A DNA stretch of 64,000 nt from Apodospora peruviana (GCA_033439685.1 JAUEDM010000006.1:496001-560000); one strand, 5' to 3'. Positions 33,101-44,614 are shown, counted from the stretch's first letter. Translations and numbers: made by a program. Notes: a model not told the origin generated them from the letters alone.

Positions 33101-34244
33101 GGAGATACGAGATCAAATACCTTATTAAATAAGAGTATGACGATCTCTTTCCTTCTTGGTCCTGGGTCCCACCCATATCCCCAACCTGGAATGTTGTCTA
33201 TTCCACGTCGGTTAACCGGCACTGTGCCTTCAGAATAGAGGACACCTCATAATGAGGCTCGGAATCTGATACAAATTTCGCTTCCGATTATCTTCCCCAA
33301 TCTATGGGCTTGTCTGACCGGAATGGCAGCAATTTACAGAGCTCACCATTTGCTCCAGCCAGCACGGATCGTTCTCAACACACATTACTCCATCCAGGTG
33401 GAATATGATTCCCATTGCCATCAGGCAGGCACAAATGACGATGGCGCTTTGTTTGGTATTGTAAGGGCCGTGTCGGACGAGGAAATGATGTGTCTCCGTC
33501 TCCGTCTCCTTACTTATCTCCTAGGTACTTGACTTGCAACCTATTCCTCCATTGCGGCGATTATTGAATCTTCTCGCAGACGTTGGACAAGAACCAAAGC
33601 AAAGTAAGCCTCCGACACACAGTTGTGACATAAAGAGAACTTGGCAGACCCAGAAGAATTCTGACGTCTGATATGCTGTCACCCGAGTACAGCCCCTGTC
33701 ATCACTCACCCGTACATATGTCGTGCTACGGAGATATGCCAAGTCCCACTTACCCGCCAGCCCCGGGGACAAGTCTTCAAGGAATATGATTACCAATCAA
33801 TCAAAGCCACATGCTGTACAGCCTGAGGAAGAAAGCTCCCCTGTACTGATTCGTTGTCATTATCATGCCATGGTACATTCTCGTTTCCCACAATTGTTGG
33901 CAAGGCGATTATCGCCAAGCCTGGGTTTGTTCTTCAGGTAGCGGGCATGGCCTTCTTTAAAACAGGAAGAGTAAAACGATCCATAGGTAGGTAATCACCA
34001 ACGTGGCTCCCCCAACTTCTAGAGACGATCATTCCTGGTCTCCTGGTCGGTGAGGTTGGCATTCGTCCGTCGTTGAACGACGAGTCGGTGCCTTGTCCGA
34101 AGCGGCCCAACCAGCGCCTTCATGACATAATATTGGCCTGCCGGTTGTTACTCTGCTAGTTACCTGGCCAGAGATGGAAAGGTTCGGGAAACAATGAGAG
34201 GATAAGATTCGTTGTTCTGAATGACAATGATTATCTCAATTCAA
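30198..34244. other. 4 kb with no recognisable gene
   Basis: Many overlapping frames of 60-200 codons exist on both strands, the longest at 31274-31879 minus, but none shows a conserved motif, a domain or paired splice sites that extend it. Base composition is mixed rather than strongly AT-rich. It may be old, decayed sequence or hold non-coding transcripts; nothing visible supports either. Confidence 0.45.
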
Positions 34245-35051
34245 TCAGCGACCGTAAAAATACTTCACAACCATCTCAGACGCCGCCGGCGCCGGTCCTG
34301 CTGTGTGCGCAAACTGATCGCCGTCTCTCTCCTTCCCTTTCGTCGGTGGTACCGGGTAATAACAGATCATATCCATTTCTCCTTCATTGCTATCACCATC
34401 AGTGGCTGGGACAAACATCTCGTGGTAGCCGGTCGGCGTGAAGCCCATCCGCGCAAACGTCTTTTTACCTGCTTTCGTCGCCGTGAGTGCTGACATTCCA
34501 CATATTTTCCATCCACGCATCCTCTCCGCGACGCGAACCAGAACCTCCTCCATGGCAACCTCCGAGAACCTTTTTCTTGGTGGCGGGCTGTCACTGCTCA
34601 TCACCGCATCCCTATCGATGAAGCGCTCAATATGAAAAACATGCAACCCGACTTCCACTCCCGCTGCTGCCTCCAAGTCATTCTTATCCATCGACGATGG
34701 GGGCTGTGGTGGAAACATTGTCCCCGCGTCAATGATAATCTCTTTAACCTTCCCGACGAGCAGGTCCTCCCAGTGCGGCGTGCGGAGAAGAGGCAAGACC
34801 ACGATGACACCGAACGGTTGCTCTTCCTCTTCCTTTGGGGCGGCAGTAATATCACCACAGCTGCTAATACTAGATGTGTTTTGTTGTTGTCGTCTCACAT
34901 AAAAGCAGATGGATAAATCCGGATAGGCGGTGACCCAGCTGCGCAGGCGATCGAATGTCAGGGGAGCAGGGTAGATCTCCTGATCCGACGCGTAGATGGC
35001 GCGCAGCTGGTCGTCGCTGATTGGACGCATTATGAAATTCTCCGTCATCAT
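34245..35051 (-). CDS. GNAT-like acetyltransferase-type protein
   Basis: Single exon of 268 codons. The order of elements suits a GNAT fold: a helical start (LRAIYASDQEIYPAPL), a first strand and loop (DLSICFYVRR), a long central beta stretch (PFGVIVVLPLL), the VEVGLHVFHIER strand, and a late GWKICGMSALTATKAGKKTF-type segment followed by the typical MGFTPTGYHEMF ending. GNAT enzymes move an acetyl group from acetyl-CoA to an amine. The usual Q/RxxGxG/A pocket is not clear, so catalytic ability is uncertain. Similar fungal proteins are annotated only as hypothetical. The C-terminal tail is Pro/Ala-rich. Confidence 0.65.
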   Translation of the reverse strand: MMTENFIMRPISDDQLRAIYASDQEIYPAPLTFDRLRSWVTAYPDLSICFYVRRQQQNTSSISSCGDITAAPKEEEEQPFGVIVVLPLLRTPHWEDLLVGKVKEIIIDAGTMFPPQPPSSMDKNDLEAAAGVEVGLHVFHIERFIDRDAVMSSDSPPPRKRFSEVAMEEVLVRVAERMRGWKICGMSALTATKAGKKTFARMGFTPTGYHEMFVPATDGDSNEGEMDMICYYPVPPTKGKERDGDQFAHTAGPAPAASEMVVKYFYGR

Positions 35052-35537
35052 TTTGGCCTTTTTTTTTCAAAAATTTTTTTTTGGCAGTAATTTTGTGACT
35101 GTTGGGTGGGAAGTTTGCAAGCTGCAAGTTGGTCAAAGTGAAGTGAAGTGAAGTTAAGCTCGCGCGCTAATGATTCTAATGAAAGCAGATCCACCCCGTT
35201 TTTTTCTTTCAATTTCGGTTTGCACTGACAACCCTAAACCCCCCCCCCGGGCGCCGTCGTCGTCTCGTCCGTCACTGGCAGTTTCAGATTTTGTAGGTCT
35301 GATACTGGTCTTTTGGGAGAATTTGACCAAGGTAGCACTCCCAGTTTGAGCTCATAAGTTGGACTGGTCTGAGATGTTACAGGTAACAACCTTTCTTTGC
35401 CCACAATCTCTTGGCCACATCTGTGAATGGTATGGTGGGTCGCGATGCACGATGCTAAATTGGACGTAACCTTGCACTTCGCACTTTGCATTTTGCACTT
35501 TGCGTTAATAGCTTAAGCAATCCGGCACTGGAATCTA
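35052..35537. other. Intergenic with short direct repeats
   Basis: A five-base unit (gtgaa) repeats four times near 35137-35156, and a degenerate unit (gcactttgc-like) repeats four times near 35472-35505. Runs of T and C also occur. No gene is seen. Confidence 0.5.
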
Positions 35538-35948
35538 ATGGTCGAACACGCCGTCAGAGCCGGACACAATCTCTCCAAGGACCCATTTCTCCTCAGCTCG
35601 GAGACCAAACTCGGGTTCGAGATGATGCGCAGTGCCCGCCTCGTTTCAACCACCAAAAATCGCGAAAAGCATCCGTGTCTGTCATTCGCTCAGCTAGTAA
35701 GAGACGTCAATCTCGACGCGAAGCTGAGAAGGTTTGCTGTTGCGTTCCTAGGAGATACCACCCTCGTAGGACCGATGCTTCTCATGGAGCTGCAGAACGA
35801 CTTGACCACGAAGTTAGCAACTACATCTGTAGCTGTGTTTCTGTTCGTGAGGTTTATGGCGCTGTACTCAACGGCGACGCCCGAGGTTGTTGTTGCCGTT
35901 GGGGCTGCTTACGCTACCGTGTTGGTGGTTTTTGTAGGGGCGCATTAG
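35538..35948 (+). pseudogene. DUF6594-type protein, C-terminal fragment
   Basis: A frame of 136 codons whose second half (FLGDTTLVGPMLLMEL, then LTTKLATTSVAVFLF and AAYATVLVVFVG) has the paired membrane helices that end proteins of the fungal DUF6594 family. Those proteins are usually over 250 residues, with a long soluble helical N-terminal part that is missing here, so this looks like a 5'-truncated remnant. A short membrane protein that is still expressed cannot be ruled out. Confidence 0.5.
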
Positions 35949-36100
35949 TGAGAAACATATAGAGAGATGGAGACCACGGGATGTGAATTAATATATCAGG
36001 CTATAAGAGAAAAATGACTAGGCTTTTACCACTTTGAGAACTCGGAGATCACGACATGGTGGTTCTGTTAGAGTAGTAGGAACGGGCCAGATGTATCAGT

Positions 36101-36909
36101 CTACGCCTTCGGCGTCGCGTTGCTCTGGACAACCTCTGGCCTGGAATTCTCGGCTTGTCCCTTTCCTGTGACGATGGCCTTCACATCCTTCCCAGTGGCC
36201 TTTCCTGCAGCCGAGTTACGAGGAATCCAAGTGTCCTGAATTACCTGGGCCGGGTCAGCCTGTCCGGTGGCAGCACGGTCAGCGGCTATCTCCTTTGCCA
36301 GCGCTTTGTCGTTCTTCTTGAAAGCGTTGAGCCACTTGCTGGCCTTTGACTGCTGGTCCTCATACAGAAGTCGCTGGGGTTCAGTGGTAGCAGAGCAGGC
36401 CTAGAGGGTATTGTGGTGAGCAACATTCTCGGACGGGAAGCTCAGTGGGGATACGAACCGCTCTAATGGCGGCTTTCGATGCTTTGGTCGCAGAGGTTTG
36501 GACCGGCTGTGTCAAGCAGGCAGACTAGGCGTAGTAGTAATTAGCGAACTTCTTGCTTCTCCCCAAAAATCCAAGTAGATATGACACATACAGAAATCCC
36601 GGCAGTGGTCTTCAGTTTCTCAGCTTTGACCTCTTTGCCGTGAATGCGGAGGTCGCGCCAGGCAACGACTGCGCGATTCGCGTTGACGGTATTCGCAAAA
36701 GCGACATGAACTTTTCCGCTGTGCTCGCCAGTGTAGAGCGCTGGGGGCTTCACCCAGTGAAAGTCACAGGCGACTCCCGGCAGCTTGTCTCTGGCGGCCT
36801 TCTCGACCTCGCTTGTCGCAGTGCTGGCGTGAAGATTACTAAGATGAACGATGCGCGAGAGCGATTCCATCGCGAAGAAGTCATCGACCGAGGCAAGTTC
36901 GGGAGCCAT
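36101..36909 (-). CDS. RRM-like small protein
   Basis: Three exons, 36909-36592, 36506-36459 and 36400-36101, all joined in phase 0, give 221 aa. The N-terminal half has the order of an RNA-recognition-motif fold: SLSRIVHLSNLHASTATSEV (first strand, then helix), then SGKVHVAFANTVNANRAVVA (third strand and second helix), and LRIHGKEVKAEKL at the end. The RNP aromatic residues are weak, so RNA binding is a guess. The rest is Lys/Ala-rich and probably disordered. The second intron donor (GTTCGT) is unusual, which leaves the middle 16-residue exon less certain. Confidence 0.6.
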
Positions 36910-37792
36910 CCTGGGCAGGAGTCACGGTCGTGCCGTCTTCTCGATGAGGTTTCGGTGAATTGAAGGGGACGTGTAAGTCCTGGGGGAAGATGATCTTCAG
37001 TGGAGCGAGCTGGAGATAGTGTCACTTGTTTGTGATGGTGTTGTTCAAATAATGAAGTGCTCTGCTGGTACCAAGTTGGGAAGGTGGGGTGATTTGATTG
37101 GGTCGGGGCTGGGGAGCCAACGCGGATCCACCTTGCCGGTCGCCAGTTTCCTCTCGAGACTCGCGACGTCTTGCAAGGCTGCAGTGGACCTGCCTGGTCG
37201 GCGCTCACTCCTTGTCTTCCCCAAAGAACAACTTACACTTCTCATTTTATTGTGAACCTGAACCCCACTGCGACTACTAGCAGGGTGGGGGTTTGGAGAC
37301 AGTTGAGCTTCAAGTTCCCTTCCACTGATGGAAGTGCCATCAAGTTGAAGTGGAAGTTGCCGGTCAGGGACAGGAGGAACATCGAATTTGATGGCAACTG
37401 GTAAAAAAAAAAAAAATTCGCTGGTGAGAAACGCGGTTGTTTCACTATCAGTTCTACTAAGACAGAGCAGTAATATTGCCTAGCAAAACGTTGGTTCGGG
37501 AAAGGTATCCGAACGCGGAGACAGTAAATGCGGAGATGCCTGCCCGGGGTTGAGACAACGAATCGGCGCATATCGGTGCCTGGACGCTCGGCGTCGGGCG
37601 TTAAAGCCGATGCCGCTCAATCGACGATGATTTTAAAGGTCAAGTGACCACGATTTCTTTAGTACTCGACGCTCTTGTTTACCGTGAAGAACCGACGATG
37701 AATGTCTGACTTATTTGTCTAACCTTTCTGTGTCTTGGAGCCAAAGAATTGTATCACTTGGACAGCGAGACAAATATCAATGAAAAATAACA
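36910..37792. other. Divergent intergenic region
   Basis: About 880 bases between the divergent RRM-like and GH5 genes. A short A-run lies near 37404-37416. No gene is seen; both promoters should lie here. Confidence 0.5.
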
Positions 37793-39483
37793 ATGTCTCC
37801 TACACCACCAAAAGCGTGCCTCCGAGTTGACGGGACAGGGATAGTTGATGCAGACGGGAACAGAATCATCTTGAAGGGTGTACGTTGTTGCTTCTACTGA
37901 ACTCCGGACATATCGAATCATGGCTAATATGAGAGAAACAGACTGCAACAGGCGGCCACACCAACATGGAGAATTTCATCACCGGCTACCCGGGCCACGA
38001 GCACGAGATGCGTGCAGCGATGCTAGAAGTGCTTGGCCGTGAGAAATACGACTTCTTCTTCGACAAGGTCCTGCTCTCTTTTTCCTTCGTCCTTTATCAC
38101 CCAACCCATGTCAAACTAAATCTAACACCCCTCATTCGTCCATTATAGTTCCTAGAATATTTCTTCACCCCCCACGATGCGTCCTTTCTTGCCTCGCTTG
38201 GACTGAACTGCATCCGCATCCCCATCAACTACCGCCACTTCATCGACGACCTCAACCCGTCCGTCATCAAGCCCGAGGGCTTCAGGCTGATCGACCGCAT
38301 CGTCACCGCGTGCGCCGACGCCGGCATGTACACCATCCTCGACATGCACACCTTCCCCGGCGGCCAGAACCAGGGCTGGCACAGCGACGCGGGCATCCAC
38401 AAGGCCCTGTTCTGGAACTTCAAAGACTTCCAGAACAGGATGGTGGACCTGTGGGTTGCGATTGCGAAGCATTACCGCGATAATACCTGGGTATGTTCGT
38501 CGTTACCACACCCTATTCAACTTAAATCTGTATCTGATGTGATAATTAGGTGGCAGGCTATAACCCGATGAACGAACCCGCCGACCCGGACCACGTCAAC
38601 CTCCAGGCGTGGTATAAGCGCGTCGAGAAGGAAATTCGGGCAGTCGACCCAAACCACATCCTCTTTCTGGATGGCAACACGTACGCGATGGACTTCTCGG
38701 CCTTCAAAGAGGTCCTGCCCAATTGTGCGTATGCTATGCACGACTACGCGTCCATGGGGTTTCCGTCGGGCGAGCCCTACGTCGGGACACCCGAGCAGAA
38801 AGAGTTTCTCCAGAAATCGTACGAGAGGAAGGTTGAGTTCATGAAGGGACGTGGTGTGCCGATCTGGAACGGCGAGTTCGGGCCCGTGTATGCGAGTGAG
38901 GCCGAGCATGAGTACAAGAAAATCAACGAGCAGCGGTATAATCTGCTTGGACAGCAGCTGTCGATTTATACGAGCGACAAAACGAGCTGGAGTATTTGGC
39001 TGTACAAGGATATTGGGTTTCAGGGTAAGTGTTCACTCACCTTCCGTGAATGGGTAAGAAACTGACTGACGTGACTGAAAAGGAATGGTCTACGTCAACC
39101 CGGAAACGCCGTACATGCGCCTGCTGAAACCGTTCCTCGAAAAAAAGAAGCGGCTCGGGCTCGACAAGTGGGGCCGCGACGACGGCAGGTTTCGCGACGT
39201 CGCGCAGGTCTACGAGCCGGTGATTCGGCATTTTAGGGAAGAGATCTCTGAGCGGTTTCTCAACCGCAGATATCCGCAGGTGTGGAAGATCGAGGGCCAC
39301 ATCCACCGCGTGCTGAGGGAGACGCTCTTCAGTGAGATCATGTGTTGGGAGTACGCGAGCTTTTTCGAGGGCAAGAGCATGGAGGAGTTGGACGAGCTGG
39401 CGGCGTCGTTCAAGTTGGAGAATTGTGTGAGAAGGGAGGAGTTGAATGAGATTTTGAGGGCCGATGCTGCTCGTGCTGGCTAA
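37793..39483 (+). CDS. Glycoside hydrolase family 5 protein
   Basis: Five exons, 37793-37879, 37942-38067, 38149-38490, 38550-39024 and 39083-39483, give 476 aa with every join in frame. GH5 enzymes are retaining glycosidases with a TIM-barrel fold. The acid/base glutamate is in YNPMNEPAD and the nucleophile glutamate in IWNGEFGP. Other GH5 marks are CIRIPINYRHF, TILDMHTFPGG and the late WSIWLYKDIGFQ. The N-terminal strand (VDGTGIVDADGNRIILKG, then TATGGH) begins at once, with no signal peptide, so the enzyme is probably intracellular and more likely a glycolipid or oligosaccharide hydrolase than a secreted cellulase. The C-terminal 130 residues after the barrel are helical. The subfamily cannot be fixed by eye. 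Confidence 0.93.
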
Positions 39484-39714
39484 GATGCTTGAGGTATGAA
39501 ATGAGATCTATCTGAAACCCCTATATAATCTCCACAACCATTGGCTGCGAGTCATCCACAAACCAACCAAAGTCCACCTCGTCTTACGCTCAGGCGAGCT
39601 CCACCTCAGAACCAACCCCTGGCACAACAGGTCCATTGACCGAGAGCCAAGACCAGGAGGGGCTTTGGTAAGCTGGAGGACGCAAGAGCTGCTGCCTTGG
39701 TATGACAGTATATA

Positions 39715-40830
39715 GGCCTATACTAATGCGGTTCGTATGACTGTGCTCGATCTTCCAGAGGAGTCCAGAGTGAAGGCAGGATTTTCATAGCCCGGCGACG
39801 TAATGGTCGCCCGAGACCTCGGCAAAGATTTTGAGTAATGCCGGAAATGGCTGCCGCGCGATCGGATGAGAGCGTCAGGGTTCGCTCGGTGAAGGTCGTG
39901 CATATCGCCTCCCAGTGCTCCATGGCTTTAAGAGACTCGGAGAATTGGCTGCTTCTGGGCTGGCCGTAAAAGTCGATGGTGGACTTGGTGGTGCGGATGG
40001 TCTCAAGATCCAGGCCTTCTGCTTTTTCGCTTATTACTGTACTTGACGTCCCTCATCCAGCCGTCGGTGAGACCTTGGCGGTAAAATCCAGACGATCTTG
40101 TCTCGGAGCATATCCATCGGGTTTGGCGAGAACCGAATTCGACGATCCGACAAGACAGCAGCCGCTCCTGGAGGGTCCAGCCCCTTTCGTCGATGGGTTC
40201 AACCTCCTCGAATCCGCCGCCAAGCTTGGCGAGAGTGACGGATCCTAGCTGGCCATCGATGCAGCGATACGGGATCGCGGCGGCTTCCCTGGAACCGGGA
40301 AACCTTTCTCCTAGAAATTCGTCGATGGACGACGATGATCCGGCTGCCACGATGGTGACGGTGGCGCCGCCGTAGATGGAGGGCATCTTGGCGATCTCGG
40401 CGGATTTGTCATTGACATTGTCTTGGATGATGCAAAGCGCATCCATCCAGAGATACTGGAGACCTAGTCCAAGACAGACCTTCGCGGCGTCTTTGATGGT
40501 TGCGGTTGCTCCTCGAACGGAATCGAAGTCTGACAGGAATCGGCGTTAGAGCTTAGGCATTTCATAGGCTGTTCGCCACCCCAGCAGTAGCTCAGTGCGG
40601 CGTAGGGAACATGGCCTAGCTGTTCGGTCTGGCAAAGTCGTAAACTGATGACGTCTGATGTACCCGTAACTTCAATGACCCGGGTGGGCATCGCGCCTAT
40701 TATGGCCTTGCAGCTGTGATGTTCCTGGCAATCTTGCAGCCAAGAAGAGATTCTCTCCAGGCTTGCCCTCGAGCCTGGATACTGCCCAATGGGTCAGTTA
40801 GAGACGCTGACAGCGGCGGGATCATCTGGA
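39715..40830 (-). pseudogene. HET-domain gene, broken
   Basis: HET-domain signatures appear in separate frames: HVPYAALSYCWGG near 40600, then VCLGLGLQYLWMDALCIIQD across 40470, and GWTLQERLLSCRIVEFG near 40180. The gene has several breaks. One A seems lost near 40498-40503, a shift occurs near 40030 (between MRDVKYSN and KAEGLDLETIRTTKSTIDF), one G is extra near 39805-39814, and TGA at 39785-39787 replaces an expected Trp in AGL*KSCLHSG. The upstream start region (40700-40830) also holds stops. A complete gene of this class would have about 650 residues. It is not a close copy of the HET gene at 5 kb. Confidence 0.85.
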
Positions 40831-41653
40831 TGTGCGAACACCTGGCATCCATGCATTGTGCGATAAACAATCTTTTGGGTGACTGGGTCCCAAAGGCCCA
40901 AGAATTGGAAAAACTCGACATCAAGGGGGTTTCCCGTGCCTTGGTACGTCGACGCCCAACAAACTACACTGGTCCAGCGAGTCTCCGAGGCTGGGAAGAA
41001 TCTTGTGGAGCGTGTGTGTTTTCGGGGCACCGGTCGGGGAGCCATCCGTCATACCACAGCGACGAGTCTCGAAAGGCCCATACAAGCTTGCTGTCCGGGT
41101 CATCGATTGGAAGGTCTCCTCGAGCGAGGCTGTGGATTGTCTCTCGCGAGATCAATAACGACTTTCTGGCATTGGATGCATGATTGCGTTTGGAACTGAA
41201 CAACTTCCGTCATTTCGCGAGACGAAAAATAAAGGAGAAGGGTTGTTGGAATGTCATAAAGCATGATTCTGACTCGGAAATGAGAAGAGAGTTGAACAGC
41301 TCCAAATGCTTTGTGGCCCTGGGGGCTTTCCTACGGATTATGATCAGCTGAGGAGGTACTCCAAGCGAAAGGAGCTTTGCCATTTCGGGGCAGGACTTGC
41401 ATTTATTGGCCCCCAAGGCAGACCACGAAGTCGTGGGGGGGGGGGGGGGGGGGGGGGGGCCTTTGTAGGAGTTGATAAACAGGTAGTTTGGCTTGCAAGA
41501 ACCTATGTGCTGCGATAGAATCCATCGGAGTCTTGTTTCTCTTTGACAATAATGACTAGCTCTTCTTAGAGGCATGCCGATATTTGGCCATCGTTGCACT
41601 TGCACCCTTCTCTTGCTAGGTACCTAACCTGCCTACCTCAGGTCTACAAAACA
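40831..41653. other. Intergenic with G25 run
   Basis: Frames here show no recognisable domains. One minus-strand frame near 40964-41203 (including DPDSKLVWAFRDSSLWYDGW) may be a relic. A run of 25 G residues occupies 41435-41459. Confidence 0.4.
41435..41459. repeat. G25 homopolymer
   Basis: Twenty-five consecutive G residues on the plus strand, the longest G run in the window. The exact length is doubtful because such runs are hard to sequence. Confidence 0.7.
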
Positions 41654-42715
41654 TCAGAACCAACCGTTTTTTTTGCACAAACGTCCATCAAAATCAACGG
41701 CCCAGCCTTCGCTACCCACTGTCGTTGGTGCCCACAACGTTCCAGCAGGGTCGTACTTGTTGATAAGTGGCAGCCGGGGGTAGTTTGGACCATAAAAAGT
41801 AAACTGCCAGTTTGGTTGGTTCACGTCCGCCTCATTCAGGTAGGCACTACCACCAGGTGTCAGGGCGCGCTAAGCGGGGCGTAAGCAGGTTGGTAACCAC
41901 CTTCTGAGAGGCAACGTTGGTAGCCATGCTGGTACGACCGTAGGGGGTGGTTTGCGTATGTGTATGGTGCTAGTTAGGTACTAAGGTAGTCTCTTGTCGT
42001 CTCTGCATGGACATAAAGAGGACTCACATTCCGTAAAACGCCAGAGAGGCAGACTTGCGTCACTCTGGATGAGCCGAGTTTGGAATATGGGGGGGCTTTA
42101 CTGACATCGGCCGACACTCCTGCAAAGATGCCACCGTCTGCGGTGATGTACCTGATGGCGTCGGCGAGGGAATCTGTCGATTTAGGGTCTGTCACAAGGG
42201 ATTTCGGAATCAGACATCCTCCTATATTGAACTCTGTGATGTTTTGGTACGGGTTGAGCGTCGTAAAAGCATCTTGAAAGTTAAGATAGTCCTTGGGTAC
42301 AAATCCAGATTGGATTCCTTCGCCCTCAAGGGCTCTGGAGGTTGGATCCAACAGCCTTCCAAACCCCTCGACAGTTCCGCCGAGAAAGTAAAGCTGTGGC
42401 AAGTTGAAAACGTTTCCTGGCAGATCCGTGTAGGCAGATAGAATAACCTGCCAGTAGACCGAGGCACCGGCCTCGATCAAGGTGGCAATGAGTCTACCAC
42501 CAACAGTCCTGTTGAGAGCTTCCGAAGTCTTGAGCTGGTGGCCAAGTCTTGTCACCTGGAAAAGAACGGCACTGGGCGGCTCGTGCCGATGCGAACCATG
42601 CGGCGCCAACGAACACGAACACAGACGTCAAGGGCACCATCTGACGTTGGCCTTTTGTCAGCTCTCTATTCCTGGCCTGTGCCTGGTAGACGTTTGCTTT
42701 TTGTTTGGTTGACAT
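41654..42715 (-). pseudogene. FAD-linked oxidase with its FAD domain deleted
   Basis: The start holds a signal-type helix (LTSVFVFVGAAWFASARAAQ) and the family's N-terminal Cys block (CRSFPGDKTWPPAQDF). After a frameshift near 42530 comes LNRTVGGRLIAT, which joins directly to LIEAGASVYWQVILSAY, a segment that in the family lies about 250 residues later. The whole FAD-binding domain is therefore missing. The substrate-side part follows (GGCLIPKSLVTDP; GGIFAGVSADVSKAP), then another shift near 42050, and the BBE-type C-terminus (SAYLNEADVNQPNWQ, then FYGPNYPRL and KYDPAGTLWAPTTVG). Such secreted berberine-bridge-type oxidases need covalent FAD, so this copy should be inactive. Confidence 0.8.
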
Positions 42716-43555
42716 GGTGTGATGTGAAGAATAGGGGCAAGAAAATAAACTAGAGTGGGCGGGAGAGGATTTAGGGTTAGAAGAGATGAGCGAGCATGGA
42801 AACAAGTCATATGTAGCTGTCCTACGGCAAAGACGTACCTGTGCTGTGTGTGTTACTGTGGCGGGTGGAGTATTTTAGTCGTTTGGGTTATAAGTTGAAG
42901 ACTTGGTATTCTCGGTGCGACTCCTGTCGGAATATCACACTTGTCCTCAAGAAAGAATTGATTGTGATTCTGTTGTTCTCCTCTGCTGCTCTCTGGACAA
43001 AGATTATTATCAAGATTTCTAATTGATGGCCAATTCCTCACGAACACGAACATGTATTCTTCCGAGCGACACCGAATATTCTGAAAACTCCACAACATTT
43101 GACCTTCTTGTTTTGTGCCTTCCGTAACTCTTTATATATGAATTCTGTTGGATTGTCTGTCGGTTGGTTCTATGCACGGACGAGTGTCATGCAACTACGG
43201 TAGTACTGACAGAACCAACCGACAACCCAACATGCCATGCAACTAGTGCTGGCAGAACCTGCTGAAAGGGGGATATAATGGCACTGACCAGGTCCTGATT
43301 GCAAAACAAGCAATTGGGGGCCAAGATCTTATACAACAGAACCAACCAACATGAATTACTGCATCCCCAGTGTGCTGTTGGCAGAGGAGTTGACCATACA
43401 GCCGGAACATCCGGCTTGGGAGGGATGGAGGTCGGAGGAGAGCGGTGTAGGTAAGTAATGTTGGCTTGTTTTGGTATAAGTTACCAACACCATCAATCAA
43501 TAAGTTACCACTTCGATCCCTTTCAGTTTCCTTAGGCAGAACTCATTCACCCAAG
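42716..43555. other. Divergent intergenic region with hairpin repeat
   Basis: The region between the divergent FAD-oxidase relic and the SDR gene. It holds the inverted repeat described separately and a third, shorter GAACCAACC copy near 43330. No gene is seen. Confidence 0.5.
43158..43224. repeat. 14-base inverted repeat with 39-base loop
   Basis: TGTCGGTTGGTTCT at 43158-43171 is matched by its exact reverse complement at 43211-43224. It could form a hairpin or a paired protein-binding site upstream of the SDR gene, or be the end of a small mobile element. Confidence 0.75.
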
Positions 43556-44614
43556 ATGCAACCCCCTTTCCCTTGTCCCACTGCCACCTGGCGCAACGAT
43601 ACGTATGATGCTATCTCCCCTTCTCGCCCAGAGCTTAGTGTGGCCGGAAAGACTGTCGTGATCATTGGTACAGGTACAGTACGTCTTGATAACTCTCGTG
43701 ACTTTGAAAAATAATCCGATTCATCTATACAACAGGGAAGTGGCATTGGCCGCGAGACCGCCCGCGCATTCGCAGCTGCGGGAGCCGCCCATGTAGCCTT
43801 GCTGGGCCGCACCGAGGCGTCTCTCGTTGAGACGGCATCTCTTCTCCCTGCCTCAGCACACAACTCGGTTCACGTCGCAGATGTGACCAAGCTCGAGACT
43901 CTCGAGGCTGCGGCAGCCGCCATTGGTCTATGGCATGTCGTTGTCCTCGCTTCGGGGTATTGTCCCAAACCGAATCCAGTCTCAGGCTCCGACGCAGAAG
44001 AGTGGCAAAAGGGCTACCAAGTTATTGTCCTCGGCACGGCGTTGACGGCCAAGGCCTTCCTTCCTACCGTCAGAGGTGCCGCCTTCCTGGGGATCACAAG
44101 TGACACTTCGCTGCTCCCTCCGACGTACCTCCCGGGTCTTGCAGCCTATGTCTCCATCAAGCTTGCGCAGGCCAAGGTGTATGAGTTCCTCGCCGCTGAG
44201 AACCCCGACGTCTTCGTCGCCACGGTTCATCCTGGCATGATCGACACCAACAACTTTCGCGCGACCGGGGCTAGCCCTGACGGTCTTCCCATGGATACCG
44301 TCCAACATGGACACCTCCAAATTACTGTCACACATCATGTAATTACACAGCTACCTACAGGTACCAGGCCATGTCAGCAAACAGTTCCAAACGGACTGCA
44401 TATTGTTTCACGAGATACCGGCTACCGAACCTCTGGACTCACTCGCCGCGCCGTCATGCGCCGTCTTTCGATTCCGGCTCCATATCAGGCCAACAGTATC
44501 TGCCGAGCACACCCACCTTCTTGCCTGCCACGGACGCCGCTTCAGCCCAAAGTGTCCTCGGTACCAATATTTGAGGTTCGAATCTATTCCAAATATGAGA
44601 AATTGCAGATTTGA
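43556..44614 (+). CDS. Short-chain dehydrogenase/reductase with abnormal C-terminus
   Basis: Exon 1 (43556-43678) joins exon 2 (from 43736) over a GTACGT..AACAG intron. The join restores the NAD(P)-binding motif IIGTGTGSGIGRETARAF (TGxxxGIG). The catalytic YxxxK motif is present (YVSIK), and the chain runs well up to HPGMIDTNNFRATG. The normal SDR end would follow MDTVQ at about 44310. Instead the frame stays open for another 100 codons of sequence unlike the family, rich in Ser/Pro/Arg and ending at 44614. Either a 3' exon was missed or the gene has lost its last part. Substrate unknown. It lies between the FAD-oxidase and amine-oxidase-like relics. Confidence 0.7.

Noticed and set aside
44565..44600. 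tRNA-like GGTTCGAATC phrase
   Set aside because: No acceptor stem or anticodon arm can be built around it. The same holds for a similar phrase at 46275 inside the amine-oxidase relic.
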